From Fonsecaea monophora (lineage: Eukaryota; Ascomycota; Eurotiomycetes; Chaetothyriales; Herpotrichiellaceae), in contig NW_019174035.1 of the NCBI RefSeq assembly GCF_001642475.1, positions 49,316-113,315 of the forward strand: a stretch of 64,000 nucleotides of DNA, in the 5' to 3' direction. Position 1 is the first letter of the stretch; each line of letters starts with the position of its first letter. Under the pieces are notes generated by a model. That model was not told the origin of the DNA, ran no database searches, and saw nothing but the letters and a program-made list of their open reading frames with translations. This document shows, in pieces, positions 20,756-32,139 of this stretch. The position numbers and the translations under genes were made by a program.

Positions 20756-22151
20756 ATGCGTACTTCGACTTTGGCCACCCTCGCTTTGGGCGCTGGTGCT
20801 GCATCTGCGGCTTCTGTCAAAAGACAAAGCAGCTTGCAACCAGTCTCCGTCAAAGGAAATGGTACGTGCTCGCGTGTCTCCGTGTTCTGTTGCTATCACT
20901 GACCGTTGTAAAGCTTTCTTTGCTGGTGACGAACGATTTTACATTCGTGGTGTCGACTATCAACCTGGTGGCTCCTCAGATGTGGCAGACCCCATTGCCG
21001 ATGAAGAGGGCTGCAAGAGAGACCTCGAGGAATTCAAAAAGCTGGGCATCAATGCTATCCGGGTCTACACGGTTGACAATAGCGCATCTCATGACGCATG
21101 CATGAATGCCTTGGCAGATGCTGGCATCTACCTCATCTTGGACGTCAATACCCCTAAGTATTCGTTGAACCGAGCCGACCCTGGTCCATCCTACAACGAT
21201 GTATATCTTCAGAACATCTTTGCCACGATTGACATCTTCCATGCCTACGACAATACGTTGGCTTTCTTCTCTGGCAACGAGGTCATCAATGACCCTGAGA
21301 CTTCCGCAGCTGCGCCTTACGTCAAGGCCGTCACTCGGGATATCAGACAATACATCCGAAGCCAAGGCTACCGAACCATTCCTGTGGGATACTCTGCCGC
21401 CGATGTGGCCGAGAACCGTCTGGAAATGGCCGAGTACATGAACTGTGGTACAGACGACGAGCGTTCAGACTTCTTCGCCTTCAATGACTATTCCTGGTGC
21501 GATCCTTCTTCCTTCACCGTCTCTGGCTGGGATCAAAAGGTCAAGAACTTTACGGGCTATGGGATCCCCATCTTTCTCTCCGAGTATGGTTGCAACATCA
21601 ACACTCGTGAGTTTAACGAAGTCGAGGCACTTTACAGTGACAAAATGACCCCTGTCTATTCTGGAGGCTTGGTCTACGAGTACTCGCAAGAGCCCAGCAA
21701 CTATGGCCTCGTTGAGATTGATGGCAACTCGATCTCCGAATTGCCTGATTTCGGAACCCTTCAAAAACAATTCGCAAACACCCCCAACCCTTCGGGTGAT
21801 GGCGGCTATAACTCGACCGGCGGTGCATCCGGGTGCCCTTCTTACTCCTCCCCCAACTGGCTTGTCAAGGATAACTCTCTCCCTGCTATTCCTGACGGTG
21901 CGAAGAAGTATATGACTGCAGGTGCCGGACCAGGACCTGGTCTCTCCGGCCCTGGCTCCCAGAATGCAGGTGGTGCTTCTACTGGAACCGCCACCGCAGG
22001 CAGCGGATCCCCGAGTCAAACTGGCGGCTCGTCCTCTAGCGGAACCAGCAACGCAGCTGCTTCCGTCATGGATGCCAAGATGTCTGTTGCTCCTCTGGTC
22101 TGCGGTGCTGTCGTGGCCATGTTTACGCTGTTTGGTGCTACTTTGTTGTAA
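20756..22151 (+). CDS. gel1/gas1 family: GPI-anchored 1,3-beta-glucanosyltransferase, GH72
   Basis: Exons 20756-20861 and 20914-22151; the 52-nt intron (GTACGT...TAAAG) falls in the conserved SVKGN/AFF junction; 447 residues. It elongates cell-wall beta-1,3-glucan by cutting a chain and transferring it to another. The signal peptide MRTSTLATLALGAGAASAAS is followed by the GH72 start VKGNAFFAGDERFYIRGVDYQ. Catalytic glutamates are visible: acid/base Glu158 in FFSGNEVIND and nucleophile Glu259 in IPIFLSEYGCN. After residue ~345 comes a Gly/Ser/Thr/Pro-rich linker, then a GPI signal (NAAASVMDAK and a hydrophobic end FTLFGATLL). There is no C-terminal Cys-rich CBM43 (X8) module, so this is the short Gel1 type. 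The leader is long and pyrimidine-rich. Confidence 0.97.
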
Positions 22152-22401
22152 ATCTGCCCTTTGAACGGGTACTGTTGATTTTTGCGGGGGAGAAGAAACG
22201 CAAAGAGAGTCAGCCGTCTAAAGAGATGGGTAGTGAAGATGGATTGGCCTCTCTTTTGCATGTAAACATTGGGCGGATTGTGACGGACTGGTTCGGCGTA
22301 TTAAACAAGCCTTGAATATGAGATTGGTATATCCATGCAATAGAGTTGGGGGGTTTTTGAGAACAGATACAGATGAAACAGCAAGATTAATTAACCAAGA
22401 A

Positions 22402-22856
22402 TCATTCTTGCATCCGTTCCTTTTGCGCAATGGTCGTCTGTAACGTCGTCTTGCCTTTCTGGACGTCCCAAGGACCATCGTACCATATGTCGACGCCGTC
22501 CTGGACCACCAACTTGCCCTCGTCGGTGAAGTTGACCCCTTCATCCTTGAGCAACTTTAGTTTCATGGTCTGGTTGACTCCCGAGGGTGCCTTTTCCCAG
22601 TCGCCCTTGAACCCTCCCACGTAGCCGTCACTCGCGATGACGCGGTGGCAAGGCACTTCGGGAGCGTAAGGGTTGTTTCGAAGAGCTCCGCCCACGGCGC
22701 GCGGGCTAGAGTTGAGGGAGCGTGCGAGCGCGGCGTACGTGGTCACACGGCCCGGGGGGATGAGCACGAGGTGCGTGTAGACTTTCTTTTGGGAGTCAGG
22801 ACATGTGAGGAGAATCCTTGGGTGGAACTCACCTCTTGGAATTCAGTGATGGCCAT
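22402..22856 (-). CDS. O6-alkylguanine-DNA alkyltransferase-like protein
   Basis: Exons (minus) 22856-22833 and 22785-22402; a 47-nt intron (GTGAGT...AAAAG); 135 residues. It consists almost wholly of the alkyltransferase DNA-binding domain: PPGRVTTYAALAR, helix-turn-helix SPRAVGGALRNNP, and the active-site motif PCHRV with Cys54, then SDGYVGGFKGDWE. In MGMT this Cys takes the alkyl group from O6-alkylguanine in one irreversible step; alkyltransferase-like (ATL) proteins of the same short size have Trp or Ala there and flag lesions for nucleotide excision repair. Keeping Cys in an ATL-sized protein makes direct repair possible, but the N-terminal MGMT domain is absent. The first exon codes only eight residues (MAITEFQE). 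Tail-to-tail with the GH72 gene, 250 bases apart. Confidence 0.9.
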
Positions 22857-23443
22857 GCTCACGTTGTCTCTTGAACGGGACTTTGAACGATGATTCTGAT
22901 TTTGATTCTCTCGGTCTGGGTATACGCTTTGAGGGGTTGGGTGGATGGAAGTATACTCGTATATTTTGTTACCGAGAGCGCGGGTAGCTAGCTTTATACC
23001 GGCATATCTCTTCTCACCGCAATGTAGCTGAGATGAGGGACAGGGGGCAGGAGATTTGACTCATCATTGTCAAAGAGGCTGAGCGACTACATATCAAGCA
23101 ATAGTTGATGTCTGAGCACTCTGTGAAGGCCTGGCTTATGGACTTTGTCGGTTTGTGATTGGTCATATTCAGAGCAACGACTAACCTGCGCGTATCAATC
23201 AGGATGAACAAAGTAAGCCACTTTGGTGGAGAGTAATAACTCGGTAAATTCGCGACAATCGCGCGATGTCACGTGTCTAAAAGCAAGGATTGATCCGCAG
23301 TAGATTCTGCGCTATCACACTAGATACTGCACCCCATGCTAGTTCGCAGCTTCTCCTCCAGATCAATCGCGGGTCCAAAGAGCTCGGTGCTGCCCATCCA
23401 AACCCCCGATTCCCTATCGTCTGTGAGGTCTCGCCATTCCAAG
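22857..23443. promoter_or_regulatory. Divergent promoter region with a CACGTG box
   Basis: This region separates the alkyltransferase-like gene (-) from NDUFB7 (+). A palindromic CACGTG (23270-23275) lies 170 bases before the NDUFB7 start, preceded by CGCGACAATCGCGCGATG. CACGTG is the bHLH (Cbf1/USF-type) core. No gene is seen. Confidence 0.4.
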
Positions 23444-23932
23444 ATGGCGGTCATAGAAACGGTCAAAGAGGCCATCGGTCTCGGAGATGATACTGGTACG
23501 CTTTCCTTGGCTTTAACTCCCCTCGCCCTCGAGCAACTCGGAATGAATCAAAGCTAATGTCAGCCCCGTTGTCCCTGCTCCAGCTCCAGCGTCCAGACAA
23601 GCAATGGCCGAAGCCAGACTTCCTCTCGCCTACCGAGACAGCTGTGCGAACCTCCTTATACCTCTCAATAAATGCCGGCACCAGACGTGGTACATGCCCT
23701 GGAAGTGCGAGGTGGGTTTTGTCAACTGTTGTGTCCAATCCCGAAATCATGAAAAATGATCCTATTTCACACGGCGGTATATGCTAACTGGCGAGTCTAC
23801 TTTTTTTTGGGCGGCCAACAGAACGAGCGACACAGCTATGAGAAATGCCAGTACGAGGAGTTCAAGAAGAGGGTTGCGAAGATGGACGAGATGCGTGCGG
23901 CCAAGGCGGCTGCTGCGGCGGCGGATAAATAG
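23444..23932 (+). CDS. NADH:ubiquinone oxidoreductase B18 subunit (NDUFB7)
   Basis: Exons 23444-23495, 23584-23711, 23822-23932; 96 residues. Accessory subunit of mitochondrial complex I on the intermembrane-space side. The diagnostic twin Cx9C motif is complete: CANLLIPLNKC and CENERHSYEKC, set in LAYRDSC...RHQTWYMPWKC and YEKCQYEEFKKRVAKM, the family signature. Such Cys pairs are oxidised by the Mia40 import pathway, which fits the lack of a cleavable presequence. The acceptor of intron 1 was chosen at 23583 because it alone keeps phase (DDT/APASRQ); a nearer GTCAG at 23563 does not. Intron 2 ends after a T8 tract (GCCAACAG). The tail is Ala-rich (AAKAAAAAADK). Confidence 0.95.
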
Positions 23933-25385
23933 GTGGATTGATGCGAGGCGCAATAAAAAAACGTGAGGATTTTGAGAGTTTGAGATGCACCAGGCCCTCG
24001 GTTGTATATATGGGACAAGAGTTCACTGGTGATGGTACTTTCGAAGGCGCCTGCAAGGAAGGGACAATTCACACAATCAGTCACAGCCGAGATAGAGTCT
24101 CCCAAAACTGTGGGTATGGGAGGGACATCTTCGTCGAGCTGTGGCAGGTACAGCTAGTATGAGAACAATTCACCCCTGCCAGAGGGGAGACAGCTTGAAC
24201 CTCAAGGCAAGGCTGGATCGCAGCTGTACGTCGATCAAAGTGGCCGTTTTGAAGAGTGTATGCATCACGTGATCACGATGGAACTTCCAATTCCTTTACC
24301 CACCAGTCTTCGCATCGCGATATATTTCTTGATATGGTGAAATAACATGCGCCTGCAATCCAAACACCCCCACGTTGTATTGTACCATGTGCATGTGCAT
24401 CATTTGGCCTAGGCGATACGAAGTCGACGTGTGACCGCTGACGGTGCTTGCAGGACTGCTCTCAGCCATGCCGCCATGTTGCTCTTGTCGCAGGCTCTTC
24501 CGCGGATATCACCGGCGCCCAGCGGCCTCTGGAAGAGTGATTCCATTCTAAGCACTCGATCTTTTTCCGCAATCAACCCAATAGACAGGCTGATGATGAC
24601 TAATTGGAAATCTTTACAGAATCCTTGGACCGGCTCTCGGTACGACATCGTTTCTAGACCTTCGTCTCGACATCCCACTCTCAAAGTGCGCGAGACGGCT
24701 TGCTTCCTCTGTTCACTACCAGTGCCGCGCGCGATCTTCTGCCTTACGACCTTTGTCAACAGGACGCACCGTTTCTCAATTGCCGTTGGCGCCCGTTCTT
24801 CTCCATCCTAATATAGCGGTTATTCTGTCGCCGGTTCAAACCCCACGGGTCGAGGCTCTCACTTTTCAAACCCACCGGGTACCTAGTCAGAGTTCCTCGT
24901 CCCCTCTCCCTCCCACACGGCGGCTGTTTCCGTCCGAAGTCTGCCGTCTAGTGAGACGAAAAAAAAATCGCATAAGAAAACGTCACAACCAGTCCAGGGG
25001 GGTTTTGGCCCATTCGTTTTTGTATTTCGGCAATTTCGGGGCTTTCTTTTCATTATCAAGAAAAGAAACCATCATCTACTACTCACATTCCACTGGACAA
25101 CGCAGAAACGGTCGACAAGTCAGTCCCACCATAGCCTTTCCTCCCTTTTTTTTCATTGAGACGTACATACGCCATGTGTTCCCCCTAGATGGCTTCAGCA
25201 TTGGCACCCTCGTTCAGGCTCGTCACCAACAAGTCTGAACCTTTTGGTTGATCGTTCCCGTTATTCTAAATTATCTTTTTTCTTCGACCATTTCTGGCCC
25301 TCTCTGGCGGTCATTGCGGCGAAATTTCCAAAAGTAGCCATTCTTACGGTTGAAGAAATTATACTTGACTATCTTTTTTTTCAAT
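23933..25385. promoter_or_regulatory. Long upstream region of glutamate-cysteine ligase
   Basis: 1.45 kb without a supported gene. It includes the exact palindrome ATCACGTGAT at 24264-24273 (Cbf1-type site; Cbf1 controls sulfur-amino-acid genes in yeast) and, from about 24850, pyrimidine-rich and A-rich tracts (CCTCCCACACGG, GACGAAAAAAAAATCG, TTTTTTTTCATTG) typical of a long transcribed leader. Short upstream open frames exist, but none is recognisable. Confidence 0.5.
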
Positions 25386-27754
25386 ATGGGTCTTTTGTAG
25401 GTACCAAAGAACCTTTTACCAAGTCCCTTCCTTCTGGCCCGACTTTCTATTTACCAGGATCTAGAGCGTTAGGGACGGCCTTGGATTGGCCAGATGCGAA
25501 AAAGGCCGCGAATCAGGTTCGGGAATGGGGTATCGAGGTAAGAGAGGCAGAACGCTCTCTCTCGACGGTCTACTTCAATCCTACTGACACACATCCAAGC
25601 AATTGCTCGCAATATGGCGCAAGGCCAAGGGTAAAGAGCGTGATGCCCTTCTTTGGGGGGACGAGGTATGCTTTCCCCCCTCTTCGGCCGGTTATCCGTC
25701 CGTATTACTAAACTGTCCCGCCGTCCGGTCCAGGTCGAGTACCTCGTTGTCGCGATCGATGAAGAACATCAAAAGGTTCGGCTGTCGCTGTGCCAGGCCG
25801 ATGTTCTTAAATCTTTAGCGGGAGACGAGACGTTGTTGAAGAAAGATGTCGTCGTCCCTGATTTACAAGATGGTGTCGTGTGAGTACTTCACCATCCGTG
25901 ATTGTCCAGCGCTTGTCGTGCATCACTGACTGCTATACCAGTCGAAGCGGTGCCCTTCCAACATTCCATCCCGAGTTCGGTCGCTTTATGCTCGAAGCTA
26001 CCCCAGGGAAACCATGGGGTATCGATTTCAAGGATTTGCTCGACGTTGAGCCGGACATGAGGCTTCGGCGCGAAATCGCCAAAAACCACATGGACGCTGA
26101 TGAATTCCCGATCACCTTAACGACGTTTCCACGTCTCGGACTGCCCGACTCTATCAAGCCGGATTACCCTCCCTCCGGCCCTGCCCTTCGATCACAATTT
26201 GTCCCGGACGAGATTGCTAACCCCCACATTCGCTTCCCAACATTGGCTGCCAACATTCGATCAAGAAGGGGGAGGAAAGTGGAACTCAACGTTCCCGTTT
26301 TCAAGGATAAGAATACCCCGTCTCCCTTCAACGACCCAACGGTCAACTATGACCTGCACAAATGGCCCGAAGACGACGACGTCCGTAACGGCGCTGTCAA
26401 GCCTAACTGCGTCTACATGGACGCCATGGCTTTTGGTATGGGCAGCTGCTGCTTACAGATTACGTTTCAAGCCAAGAATATCCGTGAAGGACGCACCCTT
26501 TACGACCAGCTTTCTCCACTGGGTCCAATCATGTTGGCGCTGACTGCCGCCACGCCGATATACAAAGGTTTCCTGGTGGATACGGATGTTCGGTGGAATC
26601 AAATCTCTCGCGCGGTCGACGACCGGACCGCAGAAGAACTCGGCGAAGTACCCCTGAAAAATGATCGGTGGCGGATACCGAAATCCCGATATGCCAGCAA
26701 TAGCACATACATCGCGCAGGATCCCCGTCTACGACCTGAATACATGGACCCTGACTTGGTCGTCAACGAAGAACTCAAACAGAAACTGTTAGACGGAGGA
26801 ATGGACGACCTTCTTGCCACGCATTTCGCGCACCTCTTTATTCGCGACCCCATTGTCATTTTCTCCGAAGATTTGAAACAGCTTGACCCCGAAGGCTCAA
26901 ATCATTTCGAAAACATCCAGAGCACGAACTGGCAGCACATGCGGTTCAAACCGCCCCCGCCAGATGCGGATATCGGCTGGCGTGTGGAATTCCGGAGCAT
27001 GGAGATCCAGATCACAGATTTTGAGAATGCAGCTTTTGCCATATTCATCGTCCTTGTCACCCGTGCTATTCTAAGCTTCGACCTCAACTTGTACATACCG
27101 ATTGCGCGAGTTACGGAGAATATGGAGACGGCGCACGTCCGGGATGCGGTCATGAAGGAGAAATTCTGGTTCCGAAAGGATCCATTTCCGAAGAAGAGCC
27201 CGAGGCAGTCGCCGGTGTTGAACGGAATCAGCGAGCCCGCGTCAAGCGGGGAATCAACGCCTTCACAGCTGCAGCAGGATTTGACAAACCAGTCAGGCCA
27301 TACGCCAGCCTCGGCAGAGACCATCAAGTCATCATTTGGCCCCGTCGACGACGAGTATACGCTCATGACGATCAACGAGGTAATTAACGGTGGTGGCGGT
27401 GCGTGCGACGGGTTTCCTGGACTGATCCCTCTGGTTGAGTCCTATTTGGACAGCGTCAACATCGACGTCGACACGCGCTGCCACCTGGCCGTGTATCTGG
27501 ATTTGATCCGCAAGCGAGCCAACGGAACGCTGTGGACGGCCGCCAAATGGATCCGCGAGTTCACCCGCAGCCACCCGGCGTACAAGGGCGACAGCGCCGT
27601 CGACGAGAAGATTGTCTACGACCTGTTTGCGGCGGTGCGCGACATTGAAGAGAGCCAGGAGATGGGCAACCAGCGCAAGAAGGGCCGGGGCAAGTTTGGC
27701 ACTGGCTGGGAGATGTTGTCTGCGAGAGAGCGGGCCAAAGGGTTGGACGATTGA
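25386..27754 (+). CDS. gcs1/GSH1: Glutamate-cysteine ligase (gamma-glutamylcysteine synthetase)
   Basis: Exons 25386-25396, 25465-25537, 25600-25665, 25734-25879, 25942-27754; 702 residues. First and rate-limiting step of glutathione synthesis: ATP-dependent joining of L-glutamate (through its gamma-carboxyl) to L-cysteine. The N-terminus MGLLALGTALDWPDAKKAA, then WRKAKGKERDALLWGDEVEY, is the eukaryotic GCS start; FHPEFGRFMLEATPGKPWG, NCVYMDAMAFGMGSCCLQ, FIRDPIVIF and GWRVEFRSMEIQITDFENAAF are family blocks that line the active site. A Ser/Gln-rich insertion (KSPRQSPVLNG... to about SAETIKSSFG, residues ~450-500) is a variable loop. The first coding exon has only 11 nt, ending inside Leu4. 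Introns 1-4 are 68, 62, 68 and 62 nt. Convergent with the NCS1 permease. Confidence 0.97.
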
Positions 27755-28220
27755 TTGATTGACGTGTTGACGACGGTAGCATTCACATGTATTGGCGCCT
27801 ATGGTTGCATTTTACGAGGAGACGTATATGGACTGATGTTCATTGATGATGATGAGAGTGATTGCGGTGGTGATGGTGATTATGATTGTTATGGAGGTCA
27901 TTTACTCCGTAATTGTCCGTGGACATGAACCATCACATATAGTTACATTAGTAGTCGGTTATACGTTTTATAGAGAGAGAGAGAGGCCAATGATTGACGC
28001 ACAGATTTTCACGATTTGGACGACTCTCTGGTCTAGAGGAGGTTTCTGACCTGTGTCACGCACGCAGGCGATATCATGGTATCATCATGAGGACGTGTAC
28101 GTAGTAGGTGCATGGTGTCGACACCTCTCTGTACGAGGGCATACACTCACACATCTACTGTACGAGTTAAGTGCAATATATATCCATACGGACATCATCC
28201 ATACTACCAGGGTATCCCTC
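27755..28220. other. Convergent intergenic region with GAT and GA microsatellites
   Basis: 3' flanks of glutamate-cysteine ligase (+) and the NCS1 permease (-). Contains TTGATGATGATGAGAG at about 27845 and a (GA)n run near 27972. No gene is seen. Confidence 0.5.
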
Positions 28221-30405
28221 CTATATAGTGCCAGAGACATCTCTCTCATCCGAATCAAAACCCGGTTGTCTCTCCTCCTCTCGGATTTCAAAACGTCGAC
28301 CACGCTGTAAACCTAGGTGATTTTGTCCGACAAGTCTTTGTCGCCGTTTCCCTTCCATCACGATATCGCCCTCGATCGCATCCGTCGCGGGGACAGGCCT
28401 GATCCGACACAGCAGGTAATATACCGCGAAGGCGACCAGGAAGCCGACGAGGAAGTTGACTCGGTAGATATAGGTCGTTCCGTTGGGGACCTTTTCTCGG
28501 GAGAGAGAACAAGGAAGAGGGGAGGTAAGTTGGGTTGGCTCTCATGTTTCACTTTTCGGGAATGGGAAAGGGGTAGGCGAAGGAGAGTGTGATGGTGGTT
28601 GCTGGATGGGTCGGAAGCAAGGAGACAAGCGACGACGAATAGGCTGAAAGATGAAGGTATAGATGGATAAGTGTTCAAAACGTACCTTGGCCCCAACCGC
28701 GCCGGCAAAGCCAACGATATTCACGAGAACACCACATGTATACGAGGTATATGCCCGCCACGATACGCCGCAGTGGTAGTAATATGGCGATGCACGTCGA
28801 GCCGAGTAGAGATCTCGCACGGAGTAATAAGCTCGGCGCACGATGTAGTAGTCGCAGATGATGACGGCCGCAATCGACGACAGGAAGACACTGTAGGCTG
28901 AGAGATATGTCGTGAAGTTGTTGGACGTCTTTAACAAATTCCACGGACTGCTCTGCCGTTAGTACCTCTTGAGGAAGTGTCTTGGTTCGAAGAATGGAGG
29001 GCCAGGAAATAATGTTTCGACTTCACGAGAGAGAGAGAGTCAGGTCTTACCACAAGCACAGTCCAACAAGGGCGCAGATGTAGCCTCCTCGGCGGATGTC
29101 GAGGTATCGGGGTAGCAGGGCCGCCATGTCCGTACCCGCCGAGACACTGTTGGCTGCGATGTTCGTTCCGAGCTGGGCAAGCGCAAAAGCCAACGCGATG
29201 ACAAAGACGCCGAATCTCTCAGCCGATGTTGCTCCGTCTAGGAGGAATTGAGACAGAAGGTCCAGGGGATTCCAAATGGCTGTGCCGTAGATGACCTTGG
29301 ATGACGAAGACACCACGATTCCCACGAAAGAGGTCACGACGAACCCGAAAGGGATGGTGAAAAGCTGCGTCCAGAGAGCGTCGCGTGGCTTGCTGGCGAA
29401 ACGCGAGAAGTCAGGATTGTTGACGATCAGAGTCGCAAAGTTGCCAATCGAACTCATGATGCCAGTCACCCACCCCCACGCAAGCGCAGAACCTGTCGCT
29501 GTCGCCGACTCCTTTACTATCGGACCCATGCCACGTGCACGGCTGATTGCCCATAGAAAGAGAGAGAGTCCAGCCACCGGGACGATGTAAGACTTGACCA
29601 TGAAGAGGTAGCGAATCTTGTGAACGGGAAACCAGATGGCAGGAAGAGATGCGATCCAGAAAATGAAGAAGCCCACAAAATCCCTTGTGTTGGTGCCTGA
29701 ATTGGGGATGCCGTTGTGCAATGTGTAGAAGGAGGGCCAGATGGACCGAATCATCAACGTGATACACTGGCCACCAATCCAAGCTTGCACGCCGTACCAG
29801 ACACAAGCCATGGCGGCTCGATTGAAGACTGGCCACCACGATCCCCAGATGCCAAATGACGCACGACAAACGACAGGGAAGGAGATGTGGTAGGCGGCGC
29901 CTATTCGCCCGGTCAGACAGACCAATACAGCAGAGATCGAGTAGCCGATCAAGATACAAATCAATGCGTGCCACCACGCGAGGCCGGAGGTGAGCATAGT
30001 GGAGGCAATCATCCAGGTGTTGATGTTGAACGAATCGGCAATCCAAAAGGCTGGCCGCCTGAGTTAGTAAGACGTACATGACCGCCTACGAGATTCCATA
30101 CCGACAAAACTCCATGCCGTCCACTGGCGTCGCTGGGGTTCGACCGGCTTCAAGTCATGGTTGGTGAGCATCAGTTGAGCATTTGAGAGGCCAGGCTCTG
30201 ATTCCGTCTGCACCCTCGTGAGGACACGAGCAGCCCAGGACTTCTTCACCCCAGGTATGATCGATCTTTTAGCTGGAGTCTCGACAAGATCGTTCGTCTG
30301 TGAGAGCAACGGGTCGGCGGCGTCCCAGCGCGAGGGCCCCTCAGAGGAGAAGGGCGCAAAGTCGTCGAGCTCGGTATCAGCATGTCGGGGCGAAGGGGAG
30401 CGCAT
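28221..30405 (-). CDS. NCS1-family nucleobase/allantoin/thiamine-type permease
   Basis: Exons (minus) 30405-30102, 30050-29051, 28947-28686, 28490-28221; 611 residues. A plasma-membrane proton symporter of the nucleobase:cation symporter-1 family (Fur4, Dal4, Fui1, Thi10). Signatures: QWTAWSFVAFWIADSFNINTW at TM1, TGRIGAAYHISFPVVCRASFG, WPVFNRAAMACVWYGVQAWIGG (TM3), NPDFSRFASKPRDALWTQ, and GLCLCPWNLLKTSNNFTTYL. About 12 membrane segments. The cytosolic N-terminus (~100 residues) has a KRSIIPGVKKSW patch and the C-tail is charged. At intron 1 the acceptor at 30051 (GGCCAG), not the earlier CTCAG, keeps phase; a TTACTAAC branch site precedes it. Uracil, uridine, allantoin and thiamine are all possible substrates and sequence alone does not separate them. 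Confidence 0.93.
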
Positions 30406-32139
30406 TCCGAAGATCAATGGGGAGTGGATTGTGAAAAAGACGTGCAGTTACCGTCCTCAGACAGGCACAGGAGCTAGATTGTCATCATGTTGGAATGTGG
30501 TTCACCCTCCTATGGCAATGCCCTCGAGATTAAGCGTACTTGCGCAGCGTGAAACTGTGAGGCGATATACTCGTCACTGTCTAACCGAGGCGCAGTCTGC
30601 AGGTAGAGGAGTTGTCTTGACAGACGACACTTCAAGCCCGTGACACATCATAAAAGCCGTATCTCTGAAGGGCCCTCTGATCCTTTTAGCTAGAGCGGGA
30701 AAAGAACCTGACCGAAGAATCGAGCGATGCAAACGAGCAGAGCTGTAGACTTTGAAGTGGAGAGGAGTGCAACGAGGTCCAGCTGCAAACGCTGCAAATG
30801 TGCCAAACATCCGAAACTTGCAAACAAACCGAGACACACAAAAACCAGGCTGACGACCCCTGGATACCGTGGTACGCGTATGCACACACGAGGGTCGATC
30901 AAGCCCGTTAAGCATTCAGACTATTACTGTGTAGCCTGGCCATCGAACACACAAATATATCAAGATAAGGCACCGTCTATACTCGGGTATCTGCAGGCAG
31001 GAGGTCTCATGTTCCATGACCGGGAGCCGAGAGCTTGAAGAGATCCTCTTCATTACATTTCGGATTTATCGTCCTTTGGTGGATAGATGCCCGAGTTAGG
31101 TGAACGTGTAGATTCAGCTTCAGCGAGAACATTATGATTTTAGTGACGACTGCTTCGGATACGCTATCATTCACATCTGAACCAAATCGATGCGCAAACT
31201 TTGAAAGCAACATTCGAGGAGTGATGATAAAACCGACGAACATGGTGATCCCTAGCTTTTAAACCCTCAACCAGCTGACTTGCGGTAGGTATATCTCTTC
31301 AAAATTGCATCGCGTCTGTGGAGTAAATGCGAACAAGTAACAAAAGCGCTCAGAAGACATCTGTGCAAATGGCTGTTACAGGAAGTAACGCAGATCGAGT
31401 CCTGGAGAAACGCCGAACAGCCAACTGGGTGACCAAGTACACTCACGGTTACCATTAGAAAAACAGGAAAGCCGAGAGACTTGACTCTAGGGCTCTCACC
31501 CAAGCTTGCGACAAATGCGTGAATTCTCCTGTCCGTACCCAAGGCACCAGGGTGAATATCCATCCCGCAGAGGGCTCTAGTCCGTCAAAAGAACCGATTA
31601 GCCAGAGATCGAGCCGTTTGGCGCAGAGCAACGATTGCGCTTTAGATGAGCGTATTGTATCCTTATGAGCGTTTCTGGCTCGACAGGTGTAGGTGCCAAG
31701 TTCTAATAGAGTCAGCTCGTCATGGAAAATACAACGGTGGACGAAGCACATACGGTGGGAGCCAGGGGAAATAGCTCTTCCGTTCTGTCCCCATTGCATC
31801 TGATATACTGACCCTGGGTAGCCTCATACTGATAGAGATCTATCAAACGTGCAAATGATGATGAGCGTCAATAATCTTCGAAGGTAATGACGTCGCCCAG
31901 GAAACGATAATGCAGAACCCGAGACGGCTGGTGAGTGGAATTGCGAAGAGAGCTTAGTGTAAGTCGTAGAAAGTTGTGCATCGGTTGGTTTGAAGATCCG
32001 CCATGGTTGGAATAGGAGTTACCACATGACCCTTAGCAGCCTTTTAGTCTGTGGCCAAATTGCCAAAACTTCTGCTCTAAACAAAGAAGGCGTATGGCGG
32101 ACATGTTGTATATCGCGAGCTGGAATGATGATCATGCCA
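30406..32139. other. 1.7-kb intergenic region
   Basis: No gene could be supported. Several minus-strand open stretches between 31270 and 31800 overlap but show no recognisable domain and do not join by plausible introns. Confidence 0.45.

Noticed and set aside
24753..25238. 161-codon frame upstream of glutamate-cysteine ligase
   Set aside because: Starts at TTG, crosses pyrimidine and poly-A tracts, and lacks any motif; best read as leader or promoter sequence.
30727..31038. SSCKRCKCAKHPK, resembling the start of a zinc cluster
   Set aside because: The remaining Cys residues of a Zn2Cys6 or other finger are absent and the frame has no coding features.
31267..31799. Overlapping minus-strand open frames
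   Set aside because: They looked like two exons at first (segments RLDLWLIGSFDGL and MDIHPGALGTDRR), but they overlap, no GT-AG pair joins them in phase, and no family is recognisable.
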